A stretch of DNA of 64,000 nt from Bacteroidales bacterium UBA6192 (GCA_002422725.1 DITE01000020.1:22645-86644), one strand, 5' to 3'. Positions 26,901-38,972 are shown, counted from the first letter of the stretch. Numbers and translations: made by a program. The notes: generated by a model from the letters alone, not told the origin.

Positions 26901-27079
26901 ACAGAATTATTGAATACGATGAGAAAGTAGTGCTTGTCGATTTTAAAACAGGAAAACATGAATTGGAACATATCGATCAGATTCTTGGTTATCAGTCAGA
27001 ATTGTCAGCCATCTCCGACAAACCAATTGAGTCTTTTTTGATTTATTTGAATCAGGAAATTGAATTGATTGCTTGTTAA
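23918..27079 (+). CDS. UvrD-like helicase with C-terminal PD-(D/E)XK nuclease (AddA-like)
   Basis: 1053-residue recombination/repair helicase-nuclease resembling AddA of the AddAB double-strand break resection complex. Superfamily 1 motifs are all present: Walker A SSAGSGKTYALV (8-19), AVTFTNKAANEMKERI, DEFQDTSVLQW (motif II), YRSAKTIVDFN, and VMTVHKAKGLEFPVV. The C-terminal nuclease motif is in LRPDRIIEYDEKVVLVDFKT, followed by QILGYQSEL. In related genomes the AddB partner is often adjacent; no AddB-like gene is in this window. It follows the T9SS gene with a one-base overlap. Confidence 0.92.
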   Translation: MPLIVYKSSAGSGKTYALVKEYLLLVLSDPQIFRHILAVTFTNKAANEMKERIIEALCALQNAGADISSGHKSLFSDLKEVSDLNIEEIQAAAGTLLTTILHNYSDFSVSTIDAFSHRLVRTFTRDLGLPYQFEVELDENLIIGQSVDLLLEKVGQDELITRAAVDFLVFQMDQEKSWQVELELRSFAKKLLREESFEFTQRLLAYDESVFKHAREQIIDFIVTIENTFQDKAGKMIARLQASHIAPDDLADGSAKGIMNFLLKLSQRNVEDAFALKSWKSYPEKTKWYSGSAAPDMKAIISQIQGSLREDLLGIIDFYEQESQRYYLFKMMLPRVFTMALLSGLQQSLNEVMDNNNLVHISEFNKRIAALIHGVTTPYIYERFGERYKHFLIDEFQDTSVLQWQNFLPLIDNSLAHGKTNLLVGDAKQAIYRFRSGEVEQFIQLPALLQSDKYPWLKSYQKTLEANYTSKQLDTNYRSAKTIVDFNNRFFQFASTFLSDEHKNVYHDLEQKAVRQQDGLVEIQFLDNETNAIDDQQLVRILEIIHHLTNEGYTYDKIAILTRSNKEGSATARYLNLNNIGVISADSLLVNSSVRVKAIVSALAWLSNPDDTIALIELLYYKSLAVRESDITWINSMVENAPYSTTGAYKLGALLFSSDEVQAIVSRNIYDLVEGLIRKFGFVHEHDQYLQFFLEYVYEFHIGNKGSLRDFLDVWETSGDSLSVVVPEGTNSVSVMTVHKAKGLEFPVVIYAFANDSLNRNTRQDAWLDLQQEKPGGLDVGLVPNSSRLENTRFAHLYHTEREKTKLDILNNIYVAMTRASERMYVLCDQLSHDKEAFSLPYFLKQFLQIERIEPIADSCYRFGVEQPVIQQYTLPPDLVQPIASGLISINWVDQLKVAGDGYQDARGKMGQTPREAGNLVHRMLSGIRVRDDVDTTLNRYFYQGMIDADQKQKYHRLFNQLFENETITRFFDAGNKIRTEQDLISSKGTVLRPDRIIEYDEKVVLVDFKTGKHELEHIDQILGYQSELSAISDKPIESFLIYLNQEIELIAC

Positions 27080-27123
27080 TGAAGTCAAATGAATAAACTT
27101 TTGTTTAATTAATCCATATAAAA

Positions 27124-30100
27124 ATGAAAAAAAGAATCAGATTAGTGTTGGCATTTCTGCTTGTGGGACTAGCAGTTATTGGACAGGATGAGATGCGCTT
27201 AATGCGTTTTCCTGCCATACATGGTGATAAGGTTGCATTTAGCTATGCGGGTGACCTTTATACAGTTCCGGTTGAAGGAGGTGTAGCTACAAAACTTACA
27301 AATGATGCCAAAGGCTTTGAGCTATTTCCCCGCTTCTCGCCCGATGGAAAATATATTGCTTTCACCGGACAATATGACGGTAACACGGAAGTGTTTGTTA
27401 TTCCTTCCAAAGGAGGTGAGCCCAAGCGATTAACGTATACGGCAACATTGACCCGCGATGATCTTTCTGACCGGATGGGACCAAACAACATTGTGATGAC
27501 CTGGCGCAGTAATGAACAGATTATTTACCGCTCGCGGAAGCAAACTTTCAATGACTTTAAAGGGCAGCTATTTGCGGCGAATCTGAACGGTGGATTGTCG
27601 GAAGAGTTGCCCCTACCCGAAGGAAGTTGGTGTAGTTTTTCTCCTGATGGTTCAAAAATGGTCTATAACCGCGTGTTTCGCGAATTCCGCACTTGGAAAT
27701 ACTATAAAGGAGGAATGGCAGACGACATATGGCACCACGATTTCACAACGAAAAAAACCACTAACCTGACTAACAACCCGGCTCAGGATATTTTCCCCAT
27801 GTGGAAAGGTAACAAGGTTTATTTTTTATCAGACAGGGATCGTACAATGAATCTTTTTGTGTATGATTTGAACAATGGTTCGACAACAAAACTCACACAC
27901 AACGCGGATTATGATATAAAATTTCCTTCTCTGGGCAACAATTCAATCATCTATGAATATGCCGGATACATTTATAATTTTGATTTAAGCACCAATGTGG
28001 CATCAAAAATATCGATTACAATTCCTGGCGATTTTCTTGCTTCAAGACCAAAAGTAATTGATGCATCAAAATTTATTGACTCCTACGATATCTCTCCCGA
28101 TGGAAAACGCCTTGCATTTGGTGCTCGCGGTGATATTTTTACTGTACCATTCAAATCAGGAATCACCAGAAACCTGACTGAATCATCAGGAACCCATGAC
28201 CGGGACGTTTGCTGGAGTCCCGATGGAAAGTATGTTGCTTACATCTCCGACCGATCGGGTGAAGATGAAATTTACATTCAGGATCAAATGGGTGAGAAGC
28301 CTGCACGACAGATAACCAAAGATAGTGACACCTATAAGTTTTCACCGGTTTGGTCACCCGATAGCCAGAAGTTGTTGTGGTCCGACAAAATGGGCAGGCT
28401 CAGTTTTGTCGATCTCAAATCCGAAAAAGTTACTTTGATTACTGAATCTAATAGCTGGGAGGTTCGATCATATGATTGGGCCCCTGATAGCAGGTGGGTA
28501 GTGTATACTTTACCCAGCACTTTTACAGTAAGCAGGATTTATTTGTATAACCTCGAAACAAATGAAAATAACGCGGTTACCGACACTTGGTATAATGCAG
28601 GTGCAGCAAAGTTCGATCCAACAGGCAAGTACCTCTATTTTACTTCATCCCGCGATTTTAATCCGATTTACAGTTGGACTGAATGGAACCACGCTTTTGT
28701 TGACATGAACAAGATCTATTTAGTTACCCTGGAGAAAGCGACAGCTTCACCTTTTGAACCTGAAAGCAACGAAGTTGACCTGCCAGAACCAAAAACAGAA
28801 TCGGAACCGAAAAAGAACGAATCTAAGAACAATGTAAAACCGAAAGAGGATAAACTGAAGGTGAGTGTTGATTTTGATGGAATATTTAACCGGACCATAG
28901 CATTACCGGTAAGTGCCGGTTCATACTGGAACATCAGCCCTGTGGAAGGCGGTGTTTATTATGGGTTTAATTCAAGTGGAAGTAAAGCTGCAATGAAATA
29001 TTTTGACCTTAAAACGAAAAAAGAGAGTGATTTAGGTCCCAATACCTCCTATATTATTTCTGCTGACAGAAAGAAAATGGTTGTGGCATCCGGAGGAAAA
29101 TATGCAGTGATTGATCTGCCCAAATCGACCATTAAACTTGAAGAATTTGTTGACTTATCAAATGTTAAAGTGAAAGTGAATCTGAAAGAAGAGTGGAAGC
29201 AGATCTATACCGAATCATGGCGTCAGATGCGCGATTTCTTTTATGCGCCCAATATGCATGGTGTGAACTGGAAGGCAATGCATGATAAATATGCCGTGCT
29301 GTTGCCTTATGTGAATGATCGTAATGATCTGAATTACTTGATAGGTGAGCTTATTGGCGAACTCAGTGTTGGACATGCTTATGTAAATGGAGGTGATAAA
29401 CCGGCACCCGACCGCATCAAAACAGGTTTGCTTGGGGCACAACTGAGTCGCGACAAATCCGGGTATTTTCGTATCGACCGTATTCTGAAAGGTGAAAACT
29501 GGTCAGGATCTGTCCGCTCTCCACTAACAGCAGTTGGAGTTGATGCCCGCGAAGGGGATCTGATTATCTCCGTAAATGGTAAGGAAACCAACAAAATGGA
29601 TGATGTTTTTGAGGCATTGATCGGCACTGCCGACCAGCAGGTCGAGCTTGTGCTAAACAGCAAACCAGGTGTAGAGGGGTCACGCAAAGCCATTGTTGTG
29701 CCGATAGCCGATGAATCCGGGCTTTATTACTACAACTGGGTTCAGTCAAATATCGATAAAGTGTCAAAAGCAACAAACGGTCAGGTAGGATATATTCACA
29801 TACCGGATATGGGGCCACAGGGATTAAATGAGTTTGTTAAATACTATTACCCTCAACTCGATAAGCGTGCATTAATCATTGATGATCGTGGCAATGGTGG
29901 TGGAAATGTCTCTCCGATGATAATCGAGCGGCTTTCACGTGAACTGGCATTGTTCGGAATGTCGCGCAACAATGGCGTTGACACTAAACCGCGTGGCATG
30001 ATGATGGGACCAAAGGTGTTATTGCTCGACAAATATTCAGCTTCCGACGGTGACCTTTTTCCTTACCAGTTTAAGAAAAAAGGACTTGGAAAGGCTATTG

Positions 30101-30375
30101 GAATGAGATCCTGGGGAGGTGTAGTAGGTATTCGTGGCAGTATGCCTTTTATTGATGGGGCTGATCTGCGCCGTCCCGAATTTGCTCCGTTTGATGAAAA
30201 TGGCAATTGGGTAATAGAGGGTTATGGAGTTGATCCGGATATTGTGATCGACAATGATCCTTCAAAGGAATATGAAGGAGTTGATGAACAATTGAATAAG
30301 GCCATTGAGGTGATACTGGAAGACTTGAAGAATTATCCCGAACTACCTGTAATACCGCCATTCCCGGTTAAATAA
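27124..30375 (+). CDS. Tricorn-like S41 peptidase, exported
   Basis: 1083-residue protease of the tricorn/C-terminal processing family. A signal peptide ends near VIGQ (residue 20). Two WD40/TolB-like beta-propeller regions follow (repeats such as FSPDGKYIAFTG, WSPDGKYVAYIS), then a short charged linker rich in KEPES, a core helical region, a PDZ domain (about 770-850) and the S41 domain with LIIDDRGNGGGNVSPM and YSASDGDLFPY, whose serine at about residue 974 is the expected nucleophile. It probably degrades oligopeptides in the periplasm. A strong bidirectional terminator follows at once. Confidence 0.93.
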   Translation: MKKRIRLVLAFLLVGLAVIGQDEMRLMRFPAIHGDKVAFSYAGDLYTVPVEGGVATKLTNDAKGFELFPRFSPDGKYIAFTGQYDGNTEVFVIPSKGGEPKRLTYTATLTRDDLSDRMGPNNIVMTWRSNEQIIYRSRKQTFNDFKGQLFAANLNGGLSEELPLPEGSWCSFSPDGSKMVYNRVFREFRTWKYYKGGMADDIWHHDFTTKKTTNLTNNPAQDIFPMWKGNKVYFLSDRDRTMNLFVYDLNNGSTTKLTHNADYDIKFPSLGNNSIIYEYAGYIYNFDLSTNVASKISITIPGDFLASRPKVIDASKFIDSYDISPDGKRLAFGARGDIFTVPFKSGITRNLTESSGTHDRDVCWSPDGKYVAYISDRSGEDEIYIQDQMGEKPARQITKDSDTYKFSPVWSPDSQKLLWSDKMGRLSFVDLKSEKVTLITESNSWEVRSYDWAPDSRWVVYTLPSTFTVSRIYLYNLETNENNAVTDTWYNAGAAKFDPTGKYLYFTSSRDFNPIYSWTEWNHAFVDMNKIYLVTLEKATASPFEPESNEVDLPEPKTESEPKKNESKNNVKPKEDKLKVSVDFDGIFNRTIALPVSAGSYWNISPVEGGVYYGFNSSGSKAAMKYFDLKTKKESDLGPNTSYIISADRKKMVVASGGKYAVIDLPKSTIKLEEFVDLSNVKVKVNLKEEWKQIYTESWRQMRDFFYAPNMHGVNWKAMHDKYAVLLPYVNDRNDLNYLIGELIGELSVGHAYVNGGDKPAPDRIKTGLLGAQLSRDKSGYFRIDRILKGENWSGSVRSPLTAVGVDAREGDLIISVNGKETNKMDDVFEALIGTADQQVELVLNSKPGVEGSRKAIVVPIADESGLYYYNWVQSNIDKVSKATNGQVGYIHIPDMGPQGLNEFVKYYYPQLDKRALIIDDRGNGGGNVSPMIIERLSRELALFGMSRNNGVDTKPRGMMMGPKVLLLDKYSASDGDLFPYQFKKKGLGKAIGMRSWGGVVGIRGSMPFIDGADLRRPEFAPFDENGNWVIEGYGVDPDIVIDNDPSKEYEGVDEQLNKAIEVILEDLKNYPELPVIPPFPVK

Positions 30376-30377
30376 TC

Positions 30378-30414
30378 CCAAAAAAAAGCCGCTCTGAATA
30401 GGGCGGCTTTTTTT
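30378..30414. terminator. Bidirectional rho-independent terminator
   Basis: AAAAAAAGCCGC, a short loop, then GCGGCTTTTTTTT: a GC stem flanked by A-run and T-run, so it works in both directions. It lies between the convergent tricorn-like gene and the DUF3467 gene that ends the rpoBC transcript. Confidence 0.9.
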
Positions 30415-30430
30415 TAATTCATTACTCAAT

Positions 30431-30742
30431 CTAGGCCTGAGCAGTAGGGCCGCCTAAAGTAAATGGGGGCATGCCATCACCACCTGTCGACTCTTTAATG
30501 GTTCCGTGAATGGATTCAAACTTTTTAATGTTGTCAGCCAATGCTTTGTAAAGTCTTTTGGCATGTTCTGGCGTCAGGATTATCCGCGATTTAACTTTCG
30601 CTTTTTGAACTCCGGGCATCAGTTTGACAAAATCAACCACGAATTCTGAATGTGAATGCGTGATGATTGCCAAATTACTGTATATGCCTTCAGCAATTTC
30701 ATCGCTGAGTTCGATGTTGATTTGATTTTTATTTTCTGCCAT
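30431..30742 (-). CDS. DUF3467 family protein downstream of rpoC
   Basis: 103 residues from the ATG at 30742 (MAENKNQINIELSDEIAEG); the longer frame from 30778 adds an unlikely leader. The family core is SNLAIITHSHSEFVVDFVKL and RIILTPEHAKRLYKALADNI. The function is unknown; association with rpoC is common in Bacteroidota. It lies 54 bases after rpoC on the same strand, with no terminator between, so it is the last gene of the long ribosomal/RNA polymerase transcript. Confidence 0.88.
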   Translation of the reverse strand: MAENKNQINIELSDEIAEGIYSNLAIITHSHSEFVVDFVKLMPGVQKAKVKSRIILTPEHAKRLYKALADNIKKFESIHGTIKESTGGDGMPPFTLGGPTAQA

Positions 30743-30796
30743 GTATATTGAATTTAAAGCAAACAGCTTGGTTTTCACCAGGCTGTTTGCCTATGT

Positions 30797-33700
30797 TTAC
30801 TTGCGTTCTGGTTTTAGTGCCGGTCGGGCAGCAGCTTCCATAACAGCCTCATATTCTTCACGTGATCCAACAATCAACTCATCATATTCACGCAATCCGG
30901 TGCCGGCAGGAATCTTGTGCCCAACAATTACATTTTCTTTCAAACCATTAAGTTCATCCGATTTCGCATTGATGGCTGCTAAAGTAAGTACTTTGGTTGT
31001 TTCCTGGAACGAAGCAGCAGAAATGAAACTGTTGGTCTGCAACGATGCCCTGGTAATTCCCTGTAACACCTGGAAAGCTGTAGCAGGTTTCGCATCGCGG
31101 GCTTCAACCAGTTGCTTGTCTTTGCGCTTCAGCATCGAGTTTTCGTCACGAAGCTTCCTTGCACTGATGATTTGTCCCTGTCGCATCGTTTCTGAATCTC
31201 CCGGATCGGTGATGATTTTCTTGCCATAAATTTCATCATTCTCTTCCTGGAAATCAATTTTATTGATGAGTTCGCCTTCCAGAAAACGTGTGTCGCCCGG
31301 ATCTTCAACCTCAACTTTGCGCATCATCTGGCGTACGATAACTTCAAAATGCTTATCATTTATTTTAACCCCCTGAAGACGATACACTTCCTGAACTTCA
31401 TTCACGATATATTCCTGCACCTTCATTGGTCCTTTTATCGCAAGAATATCAGATGGTGTCATGGCTCCTTCAGAAAGTGGTGTTCCGGCTTTAACAAAGT
31501 CATTCTCCTGTGCAAGAATTTGTTTTGTTGTCGGGATCAGATAGCTCTTTTCTTCGCCTGACTTTGAGGTTACAATGATTTCGCGGTTGCCTCTTTTAAG
31601 CTTTTTACCAAATGAAACAACTCCGTCGATTTCCGATACAATTGCTGGTTCAGAGGGGTTACGTGCCTCAAACAATTCTGTTACACGTGGCAAACCTCCT
31701 GTGATATCACCCGATTTACCAATAGCTCTTGGAATCTTTACCAGCATTCCCCCGGCATTCACCATATCGCCGTTGTCGACCATGATGTGGGCACCAACAG
31801 GGATATCATACATCTTGATAACCACGTTTTCTTTGTCCAGAATTTTAATCGAAGGGTTTTTTGTTTTCTGACGGCTTTCGATAATTACTTTTTCATGATA
31901 GCCGGTCTGTTCATCCGATTCAATTCGATATGTCTGATTCTCAACAATATTCTCAAAAGAAATCTTACCTTCGTGTTCCGACAGAATAACAGCATTGTAA
32001 GGATCCCAGTCACTGATCAGTTTCCCTTTGCTAACTTCTTCTCCGTCGCGGAAATATAGATTTGCTCCATAAGGAATATTACCAGATGTCAGAACGATGC
32101 CTGTTTTCTTATCAACGATCTTCATTTCGGCTGAACGTCCGATAACGATATCGATCTTTCGGCCATCTTTTTCTGATTCAACTGATCTTAACTCATCAAT
32201 TTCGAGCAAGCCATCATATTTAGCTTCAATTTTTGACAAGATTGCAATATTTGAAGCAGTACCACCCACGTGAAAAGTTCTAAGTGTAAGCTGTGTTCCC
32301 GGTTCACCAATCGACTGGGCTGCGATTACACCAACAGCCTCTCCTTTCTGAACCATTTTGCCCGATGCCAGGTTACGACCGTAGCATTTGGCGCACACAC
32401 CTTTTTTCGACTCACAGGTTAAAACCGACCTGATTTCAACTGTCTCGATAGGCGATTTCTCAATCACTGCGGCAATGTCTTCGGTAATTTCTTCACTGCC
32501 CGAAATAATCAGTTCTCCTGTTTGAGGATGATAAATATCATGGAGGGTGACCCTGCCTAGAATGCGGTCATACAGTGTTTCAACTACTTCTTCGCTCTTC
32601 TTCAGCGCACTCGTTGTTAATCCTCTGAGTGTTCCGCAGTCTTGCTCGGTAATCACAACATCCTGTGCAACATCAACCAAACGCCTTGTGAGGTATCCGG
32701 CATCAGCTGTTTTCAAAGCAGTGTCAGCCAAACCCTTACGGGCACCGTGAGTTGAAATAAAATACTCCAGAACCGATAGCCCTTCCTTAAAGTTAGATAG
32801 AATCGGGTTCTCAATAATTTCACCTCCTGTAGCTCCGGATTTTTGTGGTTTTGCCATAAGACCCCTCATGCCCGAAAGCTGACGAATCTGTTCTTTTGAT
32901 CCCCTGGCGCCTGAGTCCAACATCATAAACACCGGATTGAAACCCTGATCATCCTGCGAAAGATGCTGCATAAGTGTATTGGTCAGGCGGGAGTTGGTGT
33001 GTGTCCAGATATCAATGATCTGGTTGTATCGCTCATTATTCGTGATGAAACCCATGTTATAATTTGCAATAACCTCAGTAACTTCCTCATTGGCATTATT
33101 GATCATTTCGTCTTTAACTGCTGGAATTTTCACATTTCCCAGGTTAAACGAAAGTCCTCCCTTGTAGGCCATTTCAAATCCTAGGTTCTTGATCTCGTCA
33201 AGAAACTTAGCAGCTTGCGCTGTTCCCAGCATCTTAACGATGTCGCCGATAATGTCCCTTAAGGTTTTTTTTGTAAGAAGTTGATTGATAAAACCATATT
33301 TCGGAGGAACAACCTGGTTAAACAAGACCCTTCCGACAGAAGTTTCGATCAACTTTTCAAGGAGCTGACCGTTCTCTCTTACCATAGCTTTTACGCTGAT
33401 GTTGGCATGAAGGTCAACTTTCTTTTCATTGTAAGCAATGAGTACTTCTTCTGCAGAATAGAAGCGTTTTCCCTCTCCTTTAACAGGATGCTCAGGGGTG
33501 CTCTTCCGCGATTTGGTTATGTAGTACAACCCAAGTACCATGTCCTGTGAAGGCACAGTAATGGGTGCTCCGTTAGCCGGATTGAGAATGTTGTGGGACG
33601 CAAGCATCAATATCTGGGCTTCCAGTATTGCAGCATGACCAAGTGGCACATGCACAGCCATTTGGTCACCATCAAAGTCAGCGTTAAACGCTGTACAAAC

Positions 33701-35098
33701 CAATGGGTGCAACTGTATGGCTTTGCCTTCAACCAATTTCGGTTGAAATGCCTGGATACCAAGCCTGTGTAGGGTAGGGGCGCGATTAAGAAGAATAGGA
33801 TGTCCTTTGAGGATGCTTTCGAGAATATCGTAAACTACCGGATCTTTTCTGTCAACTATCTTCTTGGCAGATTTCACTGTTTTTACAATCCCTCTTTCGA
33901 GCATCTTTCTGATAATAAATGGCTTGAACAATTCTGAAGCCATATCTTTCGGGATTCCACATTCATTGAGGTTTAGTTCAGGTCCAACAACAATTACTGA
34001 ACGGCCTGAATAATCCACACGTTTCCCAAGAAGGTTTTGACGGAAGCGGCCTTGTTTACCTTTCAGGCTGTCGCTTAATGACTTAAGTGGCCTGTTGGAT
34101 TCTGTTTTTACCGCACTTGATTTGCGTGAGTTGTCAAATAATGAATCAACAGCTTCCTGCAACATACGCTTTTCGTTACGCATGATCACATCAGGAGCTT
34201 TGATCTCGATGAGTCTTTTGAGCCTGTTGTTTCTGATGATTACCCTGCGATAGAGGTCATTCAGGTCGGAGGTGGCAAACCGTCCTCCATCGAGTGGCAC
34301 CAAAGGCCTGAGCTCGGGTGGGATAACAGGAACAATCTTAACGATCATCCATTCCGGACGGTTTTCTGCTCTGTTACGGGCATCGCGGAAAGCTTCAAAA
34401 ACCTGAAGGCGTTTAAGAGCCTCCTGCTTACGCTGTTGAGAAGTCTCGGTGTTGGCTTTATGTCGCAAATCAAATGATTCCGCATCGAGGTCCAGGCGTG
34501 CAAGAAGATCGTGCAATGCCTCAGCTCCCATCTTTGCAATGAATTTGTTTGGATCATCATCAGGAAGATGCTGGTTGTCGGCAGGCAAAGTGTCGATAAT
34601 GTCCAGATATTCTTCTTCGGTAATAAAATCGAGGTAGCTGATACCGTCGTTCTTTTTAATTCCCGGATTGATAACAACGTATCTTTCGTAGTAGATAATT
34701 GTATCGAGTTTTTTGGTTTGCAGCCCGAGTAGAGCCCCAATTTTGTTTGGCAACGATCTGAAATACCAGATATGGGCAACAGGAACAACGAGCTGAATGT
34801 GGCCCATACGCTCTCTCCTAACCTTTTTCTCTGTTACTTCAACACCGCAACGATCGCAAATTATCCCTTTATATCGAATTCTTTTGTATTTCCCGCAATG
34901 GCATTCCCAATCTTTTACCGGGCCAAAAATTCGCTCGCAGAACAGCCCACCCATTTCAGGTTTGTATGTTCTGTAGTTAATTGTTTCAGGCTTAAGCACT
35001 TCTCCACTCGAACGTTCAAGAATCGATTCGGGTGAGGCTAAGCTCAAGGTTATTTTTGAGAATGCACTGCTTATAGTGCTATCACTTCTGTAAGCCAT
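30797..35098 (-). CDS. rpoC: RNA polymerase subunit beta'
   Basis: Catalytic subunit of RNA polymerase, 1433 residues, full length. The zinc site [20 protein letters not shown] near residue 66 and the active-site [12 protein letters not shown] with three Mg-binding aspartates are intact, as is the second zinc cluster [16 protein letters not shown]. Follows rpoB by 64 bases, which include a small hairpin (35137-35158). Confidence 0.99.
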   Translation of the reverse strand: MAYRSDSTISSAFSKITLSLASPESILERSSGEVLKPETINYRTYKPEMGGLFCERIFGPVKDWECHCGKYKRIRYKGIICDRCGVEVTEKKVRRERMGHIQLVVPVAHIWYFRSLPNKIGALLGLQTKKLDTIIYYERYVVINPGIKKNDGISYLDFITEEEYLDIIDTLPADNQHLPDDDPNKFIAKMGAEALHDLLARLDLDAESFDLRHKANTETSQQRKQEALKRLQVFEAFRDARNRAENRPEWMIVKIVPVIPPELRPLVPLDGGRFATSDLNDLYRRVIIRNNRLKRLIEIKAPDVIMRNEKRMLQEAVDSLFDNSRKSSAVKTESNRPLKSLSDSLKGKQGRFRQNLLGKRVDYSGRSVIVVGPELNLNECGIPKDMASELFKPFIIRKMLERGIVKTVKSAKKIVDRKDPVVYDILESILKGHPILLNRAPTLHRLGIQAFQPKLVEGKAIQLHPLVCTAFNADFDGDQMAVHVPLGHAAILEAQILMLASHNILNPANGAPITVPSQDMVLGLYYITKSRKSTPEHPVKGEGKRFYSAEEVLIAYNEKKVDLHANISVKAMVRENGQLLEKLIETSVGRVLFNQVVPPKYGFINQLLTKKTLRDIIGDIVKMLGTAQAAKFLDEIKNLGFEMAYKGGLSFNLGNVKIPAVKDEMINNANEEVTEVIANYNMGFITNNERYNQIIDIWTHTNSRLTNTLMQHLSQDDQGFNPVFMMLDSGARGSKEQIRQLSGMRGLMAKPQKSGATGGEIIENPILSNFKEGLSVLEYFISTHGARKGLADTALKTADAGYLTRRLVDVAQDVVITEQDCGTLRGLTTSALKKSEEVVETLYDRILGRVTLHDIYHPQTGELIISGSEEITEDIAAVIEKSPIETVEIRSVLTCESKKGVCAKCYGRNLASGKMVQKGEAVGVIAAQSIGEPGTQLTLRTFHVGGTASNIAILSKIEAKYDGLLEIDELRSVESEKDGRKIDIVIGRSAEMKIVDKKTGIVLTSGNIPYGANLYFRDGEEVSKGKLISDWDPYNAVILSEHEGKISFENIVENQTYRIESDEQTGYHEKVIIESRQKTKNPSIKILDKENVVIKMYDIPVGAHIMVDNGDMVNAGGMLVKIPRAIGKSGDITGGLPRVTELFEARNPSEPAIVSEIDGVVSFGKKLKRGNREIIVTSKSGEEKSYLIPTTKQILAQENDFVKAGTPLSEGAMTPSDILAIKGPMKVQEYIVNEVQEVYRLQGVKINDKHFEVIVRQMMRKVEVEDPGDTRFLEGELINKIDFQEENDEIYGKKIITDPGDSETMRQGQIISARKLRDENSMLKRKDKQLVEARDAKPATAFQVLQGITRASLQTNSFISAASFQETTKVLTLAAINAKSDELNGLKENVIVGHKIPAGTGLREYDELIVGSREEYEAVMEAAARPALKPERK

Positions 35099-35136
35099 AT
35101 TTTTTTATTCGCTCTACTGTGTATAATCAAACTGTC

Positions 35137-35158
35137 AGGAACATCCGTGGTTGTTCCT
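35137..35158 (-). other. Small stem-loop between rpoB and rpoC
   Basis: AGGAACA and TGTTCCT form a 7-base-pair stem around an 8-base loop in the 64-base gap. No T-run follows on the minus strand, so a processing site or stabilising structure is likelier than a terminator. Confidence 0.45.
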
Positions 35159-35162
35159 TATA

Positions 35163-38100
35163 TTATTGGTCAAAGGTTACTTCCAATCCTAATCCACGCA
35201 ATTCGTGAACCAATACATTGAATGATTCCGGAATTCCGGGAGTTGGCATGTTATCACCTTTTACAATAGCTTCATAGGCTTTTGCGCGGCCTACGACATC
35301 GTCCGATTTAACGGTAAGAATTTCCTGCAAAATGTTACTGGCACCAAAAGCCTCCAGTGCCCAGACTTCCATCTCACCAAAACGCTGACCTCCAAATTGT
35401 GCTTTACCACCAAGAGGCTGTTGTGTAATCAGCGAATAGGGTCCAATAGATCTTGCATGCATCTTGTCATCTACCATGTGGTGTAGCTTAATCATATAGA
35501 TATAGCCAACGGTTGCCGGTTGATCAAATTTCTCACCTGTGCCGCCATCAAACAGATAAACACTTCCGTTTTCAGGAAGATTTGCTTTTGCCATATAACC
35601 GTTGATCTGGTCAATACTGGCTCCGTCAAAAATTGGCGTGGCAAACTTTAATCCGAGTTTGGCACCGGCCCATCCAAGCACGGTTTCGTAAATCTGGCCC
35701 AGATTCATACGCGATGGAACTCCAAGTGGGTTGAGTACAATATCAACTGGGGTGCCATCCTGAAGGAAAGGCATATCCTCTTCGCGTACAATTCTTGCAA
35801 CGATACCTTTGTTACCATGCCGTCCGGCCATTTTGTCTCCAACAGTGAGCTTACGTTTTTTTGCTACGTAAACTTTTGCCATCTGAACGATGCCATTGGG
35901 AAGTTCATCGCCTACGGTTGCAACAAATTTCTTTCGGTTATAAACACCAAAATATTCTTTATACTTAATGTTGTAGTTATTGATCATGATCTTAATCAGA
36001 TCATTGGTTTCCTTGTCCGTAGTCCATTTGTTTGGATTTATGGAAGCGAAATCAATGCCCATCAACATCTTTTGTGTAAACTTCGACTTTTTCGGTACAA
36101 TCACTTCTTTGAAATTGTTCAAAACCCCCTGCGAAGTCTTCGTGTTGAGCAATAAGGTCAGTTTGTCAACAAGCTTTCCTTTGAGGTCTGCAAACAAGCG
36201 ATTGTATTGATCATCAAGCTCTGTAACAAGATCCTTATCTTTTGCCTTTGATTTACGATCCTTAATTACGCGTGAAAATAACTTTTTATCGATGACAATA
36301 CCTTTCATTGAAGGTGGTGCCTTTAGCGATGCATTTTTAACATCACCGGCTTTATCGCCGAAAATGGCTCTTAAAAGTTTTTCTTCAGGAGTTGGATCAC
36401 TTTCACCCTTAGGGGTAATTTTACCAATAAGAATGTCGCCTTCATTTACTTCAGCGCCTATCCGGATAAGTCCATTTTCGTCCAGATCCTTGGTGGCTTC
36501 AGCACTAACGTTGGGAATATCATTGGTAAGCTCTTCGATACCTCGCTTGGTGTCTCTTACCTCAAGGGTAAACTCCTCAATATGTACTGATGTAAATATG
36601 TCTTCTTTGACAATCCTCTCGGAGATTACAATTGCATCTTCAAAATTATATCCTTTCCAGGGCATAAAAGCTACCATCAGGTTACGTCCAAGGGCAAGCT
36701 CTCCATTTTGAGTTGCATAGCCCTCGCAAAGCACTTTGCCTTTTGTTACCTTTTCACCTCTGTGTACAATTGGCTTCAGGTTGACACTGGTATTTTGATT
36801 CGTTCGGGCAAATTTTGTCAGATAATAAGTCTTTACATCATCATCAAAACTTACAAGTTTTTCTTCTTCAGCCCTGTTGTAGCGAATTGTAATTTTCGAA
36901 GCATCAACAAATAGAACTTCTCCATTACCTTCTGCATGGATAAGAACTCTTGAATCTTTGGCAACGGGACCCTCAATACCTGTTCCAACAATTGGCGCTT
37001 CGGGACTGATCAAGGGTACTGCCTGCCGCATCATGTTTGAACCCATCAGGGCGCGGTTTGCATCATCGTGTTCAAGGAAAGGAATCAACGATGCTGCAAT
37101 AGACGCTATCTGATTCGGGGCAACGTCAATCAGGTCAACTTTTTCTCGTTCAGTTATTGGATAATCAGCCAGATATCTTACTTTTATCTGATCATCAACA
37201 AAAAGACCTGCCTCATCAGTGTTTGTGCTTGCCTGAGCGATAATCTTATCTTCTTCTTCTTCGGCGCTTAAATATACAGGTGGGTTTTTAAAATCAACAA
37301 CACCGCTATTAACCTCGCGATAGGGTGTTTCAATAAAACCAAGCTTATTTATTTTGGCATATACACATAATGACGAGATCAAACCAATGTTTGGTCCTTC
37401 AGGGGTTTCAATTGTACACAAACGGCCATAATGGGTATAGTGAACGTCACGTACTTCGAAACCGGCACGTTCGCGCGACAAACCTCCAGGTCCGAGTGCC
37501 GAAACTCTGCGTTTATGGGTAACTTCCGACAATGGATTTGTTTGATCCATAAATTGCGAAAGCTGGTTTGTTCCAAAAAATGAATTGATGACAGACGATA
37601 ATGTTTTAGCATTGATCAGGTCCGTTGGGGTAAATACTTCGTTGTCGCGCACGTTCATTCGTTCGCGAATGGTGCGCGCCATCCTGGCAAGACCAACACC
37701 AAACTGTGCATAAAGTTGTTCGCCAACTGTACGTACCCTTCTGTTGCTCAAATGGTCGATATCATCAACCTCGGTTTTGTTGTTGGCAAGTTCAATCAAA
37801 TATTTGATGATCTCAATGATGTCTTCTTTGGTCAACACCTTAACATTTCCGGGAGTCGTAAGGTTCAGCTTCTTATTGATTCTGTACCTTCCAACTTCAC
37901 CAAGATCATATCTTTTGTCTGAGAAAAATAGTTTATCGATTATACCTCTTGCTGTTTCTTCATCAGGTGGCTCGGCATTGCGGAGTTGTCTGTAGATAAA
38001 CTCAACGGCTTCTTTCTCCGAATTGGCCGTATCTTTCTGGAGTGTATTAAAAATAATGGAATAATCCGAAGAATTAGTCTGGTCGTGGTGAATGAGAATT

Positions 38101-38972
38101 GTTTTTATGCCGGCATCAACAATCATGTCGATATGGTCATTTGTTAACTCTGTTTCACGCTCAATTATAACTTCATTGCGTTCGATGGAAACAACCTCAC
38201 CGGTGTCCTCATCTACGAAATCTTCAATCCATGAGCGGACGACTCTTGCGGCAAGTTTACGACCGATTACTCTTTTCAGTCCGGCTTTGCTTACTTTTAT
38301 TTCCTCTGCCAGGTTGAATATTTCAAGAATGTCTTTGTCTGTCTCAAAACCAATGGCACGTAAAAGTGTGGTTACAGGGAGTTTCTTTTTGCGGTCAATG
38401 TAAGCATACATTACATTGTTGATGTCGGTAGAGAACTCCATCCAGGAACCCTTGAAAGGTATGATACGGGCCGAGTATAATTGCGTTCCATTAGCATGTT
38501 TGTGTTGTCCAAAGAATACTCCGGGCGAACGGTGCAACTGTGATACCACAACACGTTCGGCTCCGTTAATTACAAAGGTACCCTTGGGAGTCATGTAAGG
38601 AATCATGCCTAAATACACATCCTGAACGATAGTTTCAAAATCTTCGTGCTCAGGATCAGTGCAATATAGCTTTAACTTCGCTTTAAGCGGAACACTGTAT
38701 GTCAGTCCCCGCTCAATGCACTCTTCAATGGAATATCGTGGTGGATCAATAAAGTAATCGATAAATTCGAGAACGAAATTGTTCCTGGCATCCGTAATAG
38801 GAAAGTTCTCCGCAAACACCCTGTAAAGTCCTTCGGCTTCACGATTTTCGGGATTCGTTTCCAGTTGGAAAAAATCCTGAAAAGACTTAAGTTGGATGTC
38901 GAGAAAATCCGGATAATCGAATTGATTCTCAGTGGATGCAAAACTGATTCTTTGAGTTGATTTTTCAGCCAA
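35163..38972 (-). CDS. rpoB: RNA polymerase subunit beta
   Basis: Second-largest RNA polymerase subunit, 1269 residues, complete. The rifampicin-binding region is present ([20 protein letters not shown] and [12 protein letters not shown]); these are the wild-type sensitive residues by eye. The C-terminal [20 protein letters not shown] is intact. It follows rplL after about 150 bases that include a strong hairpin. Confidence 0.99.
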   Translation of the reverse strand: MAEKSTQRISFASTENQFDYPDFLDIQLKSFQDFFQLETNPENREAEGLYRVFAENFPITDARNNFVLEFIDYFIDPPRYSIEECIERGLTYSVPLKAKLKLYCTDPEHEDFETIVQDVYLGMIPYMTPKGTFVINGAERVVVSQLHRSPGVFFGQHKHANGTQLYSARIIPFKGSWMEFSTDINNVMYAYIDRKKKLPVTTLLRAIGFETDKDILEIFNLAEEIKVSKAGLKRVIGRKLAARVVRSWIEDFVDEDTGEVVSIERNEVIIERETELTNDHIDMIVDAGIKTILIHHDQTNSSDYSIIFNTLQKDTANSEKEAVEFIYRQLRNAEPPDEETARGIIDKLFFSDKRYDLGEVGRYRINKKLNLTTPGNVKVLTKEDIIEIIKYLIELANNKTEVDDIDHLSNRRVRTVGEQLYAQFGVGLARMARTIRERMNVRDNEVFTPTDLINAKTLSSVINSFFGTNQLSQFMDQTNPLSEVTHKRRVSALGPGGLSRERAGFEVRDVHYTHYGRLCTIETPEGPNIGLISSLCVYAKINKLGFIETPYREVNSGVVDFKNPPVYLSAEEEEDKIIAQASTNTDEAGLFVDDQIKVRYLADYPITEREKVDLIDVAPNQIASIAASLIPFLEHDDANRALMGSNMMRQAVPLISPEAPIVGTGIEGPVAKDSRVLIHAEGNGEVLFVDASKITIRYNRAEEEKLVSFDDDVKTYYLTKFARTNQNTSVNLKPIVHRGEKVTKGKVLCEGYATQNGELALGRNLMVAFMPWKGYNFEDAIVISERIVKEDIFTSVHIEEFTLEVRDTKRGIEELTNDIPNVSAEATKDLDENGLIRIGAEVNEGDILIGKITPKGESDPTPEEKLLRAIFGDKAGDVKNASLKAPPSMKGIVIDKKLFSRVIKDRKSKAKDKDLVTELDDQYNRLFADLKGKLVDKLTLLLNTKTSQGVLNNFKEVIVPKKSKFTQKMLMGIDFASINPNKWTTDKETNDLIKIMINNYNIKYKEYFGVYNRKKFVATVGDELPNGIVQMAKVYVAKKRKLTVGDKMAGRHGNKGIVARIVREEDMPFLQDGTPVDIVLNPLGVPSRMNLGQIYETVLGWAGAKLGLKFATPIFDGASIDQINGYMAKANLPENGSVYLFDGGTGEKFDQPATVGYIYMIKLHHMVDDKMHARSIGPYSLITQQPLGGKAQFGGQRFGEMEVWALEAFGASNILQEILTVKSDDVVGRAKAYEAIVKGDNMPTPGIPESFNVLVHELRGLGLEVTFDQ

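Noticed and set aside
30797..38972. Long overlapping open frames on the + strand across rpoBC
   Set aside because: They are shadows of conserved genes, with no start context or family match.
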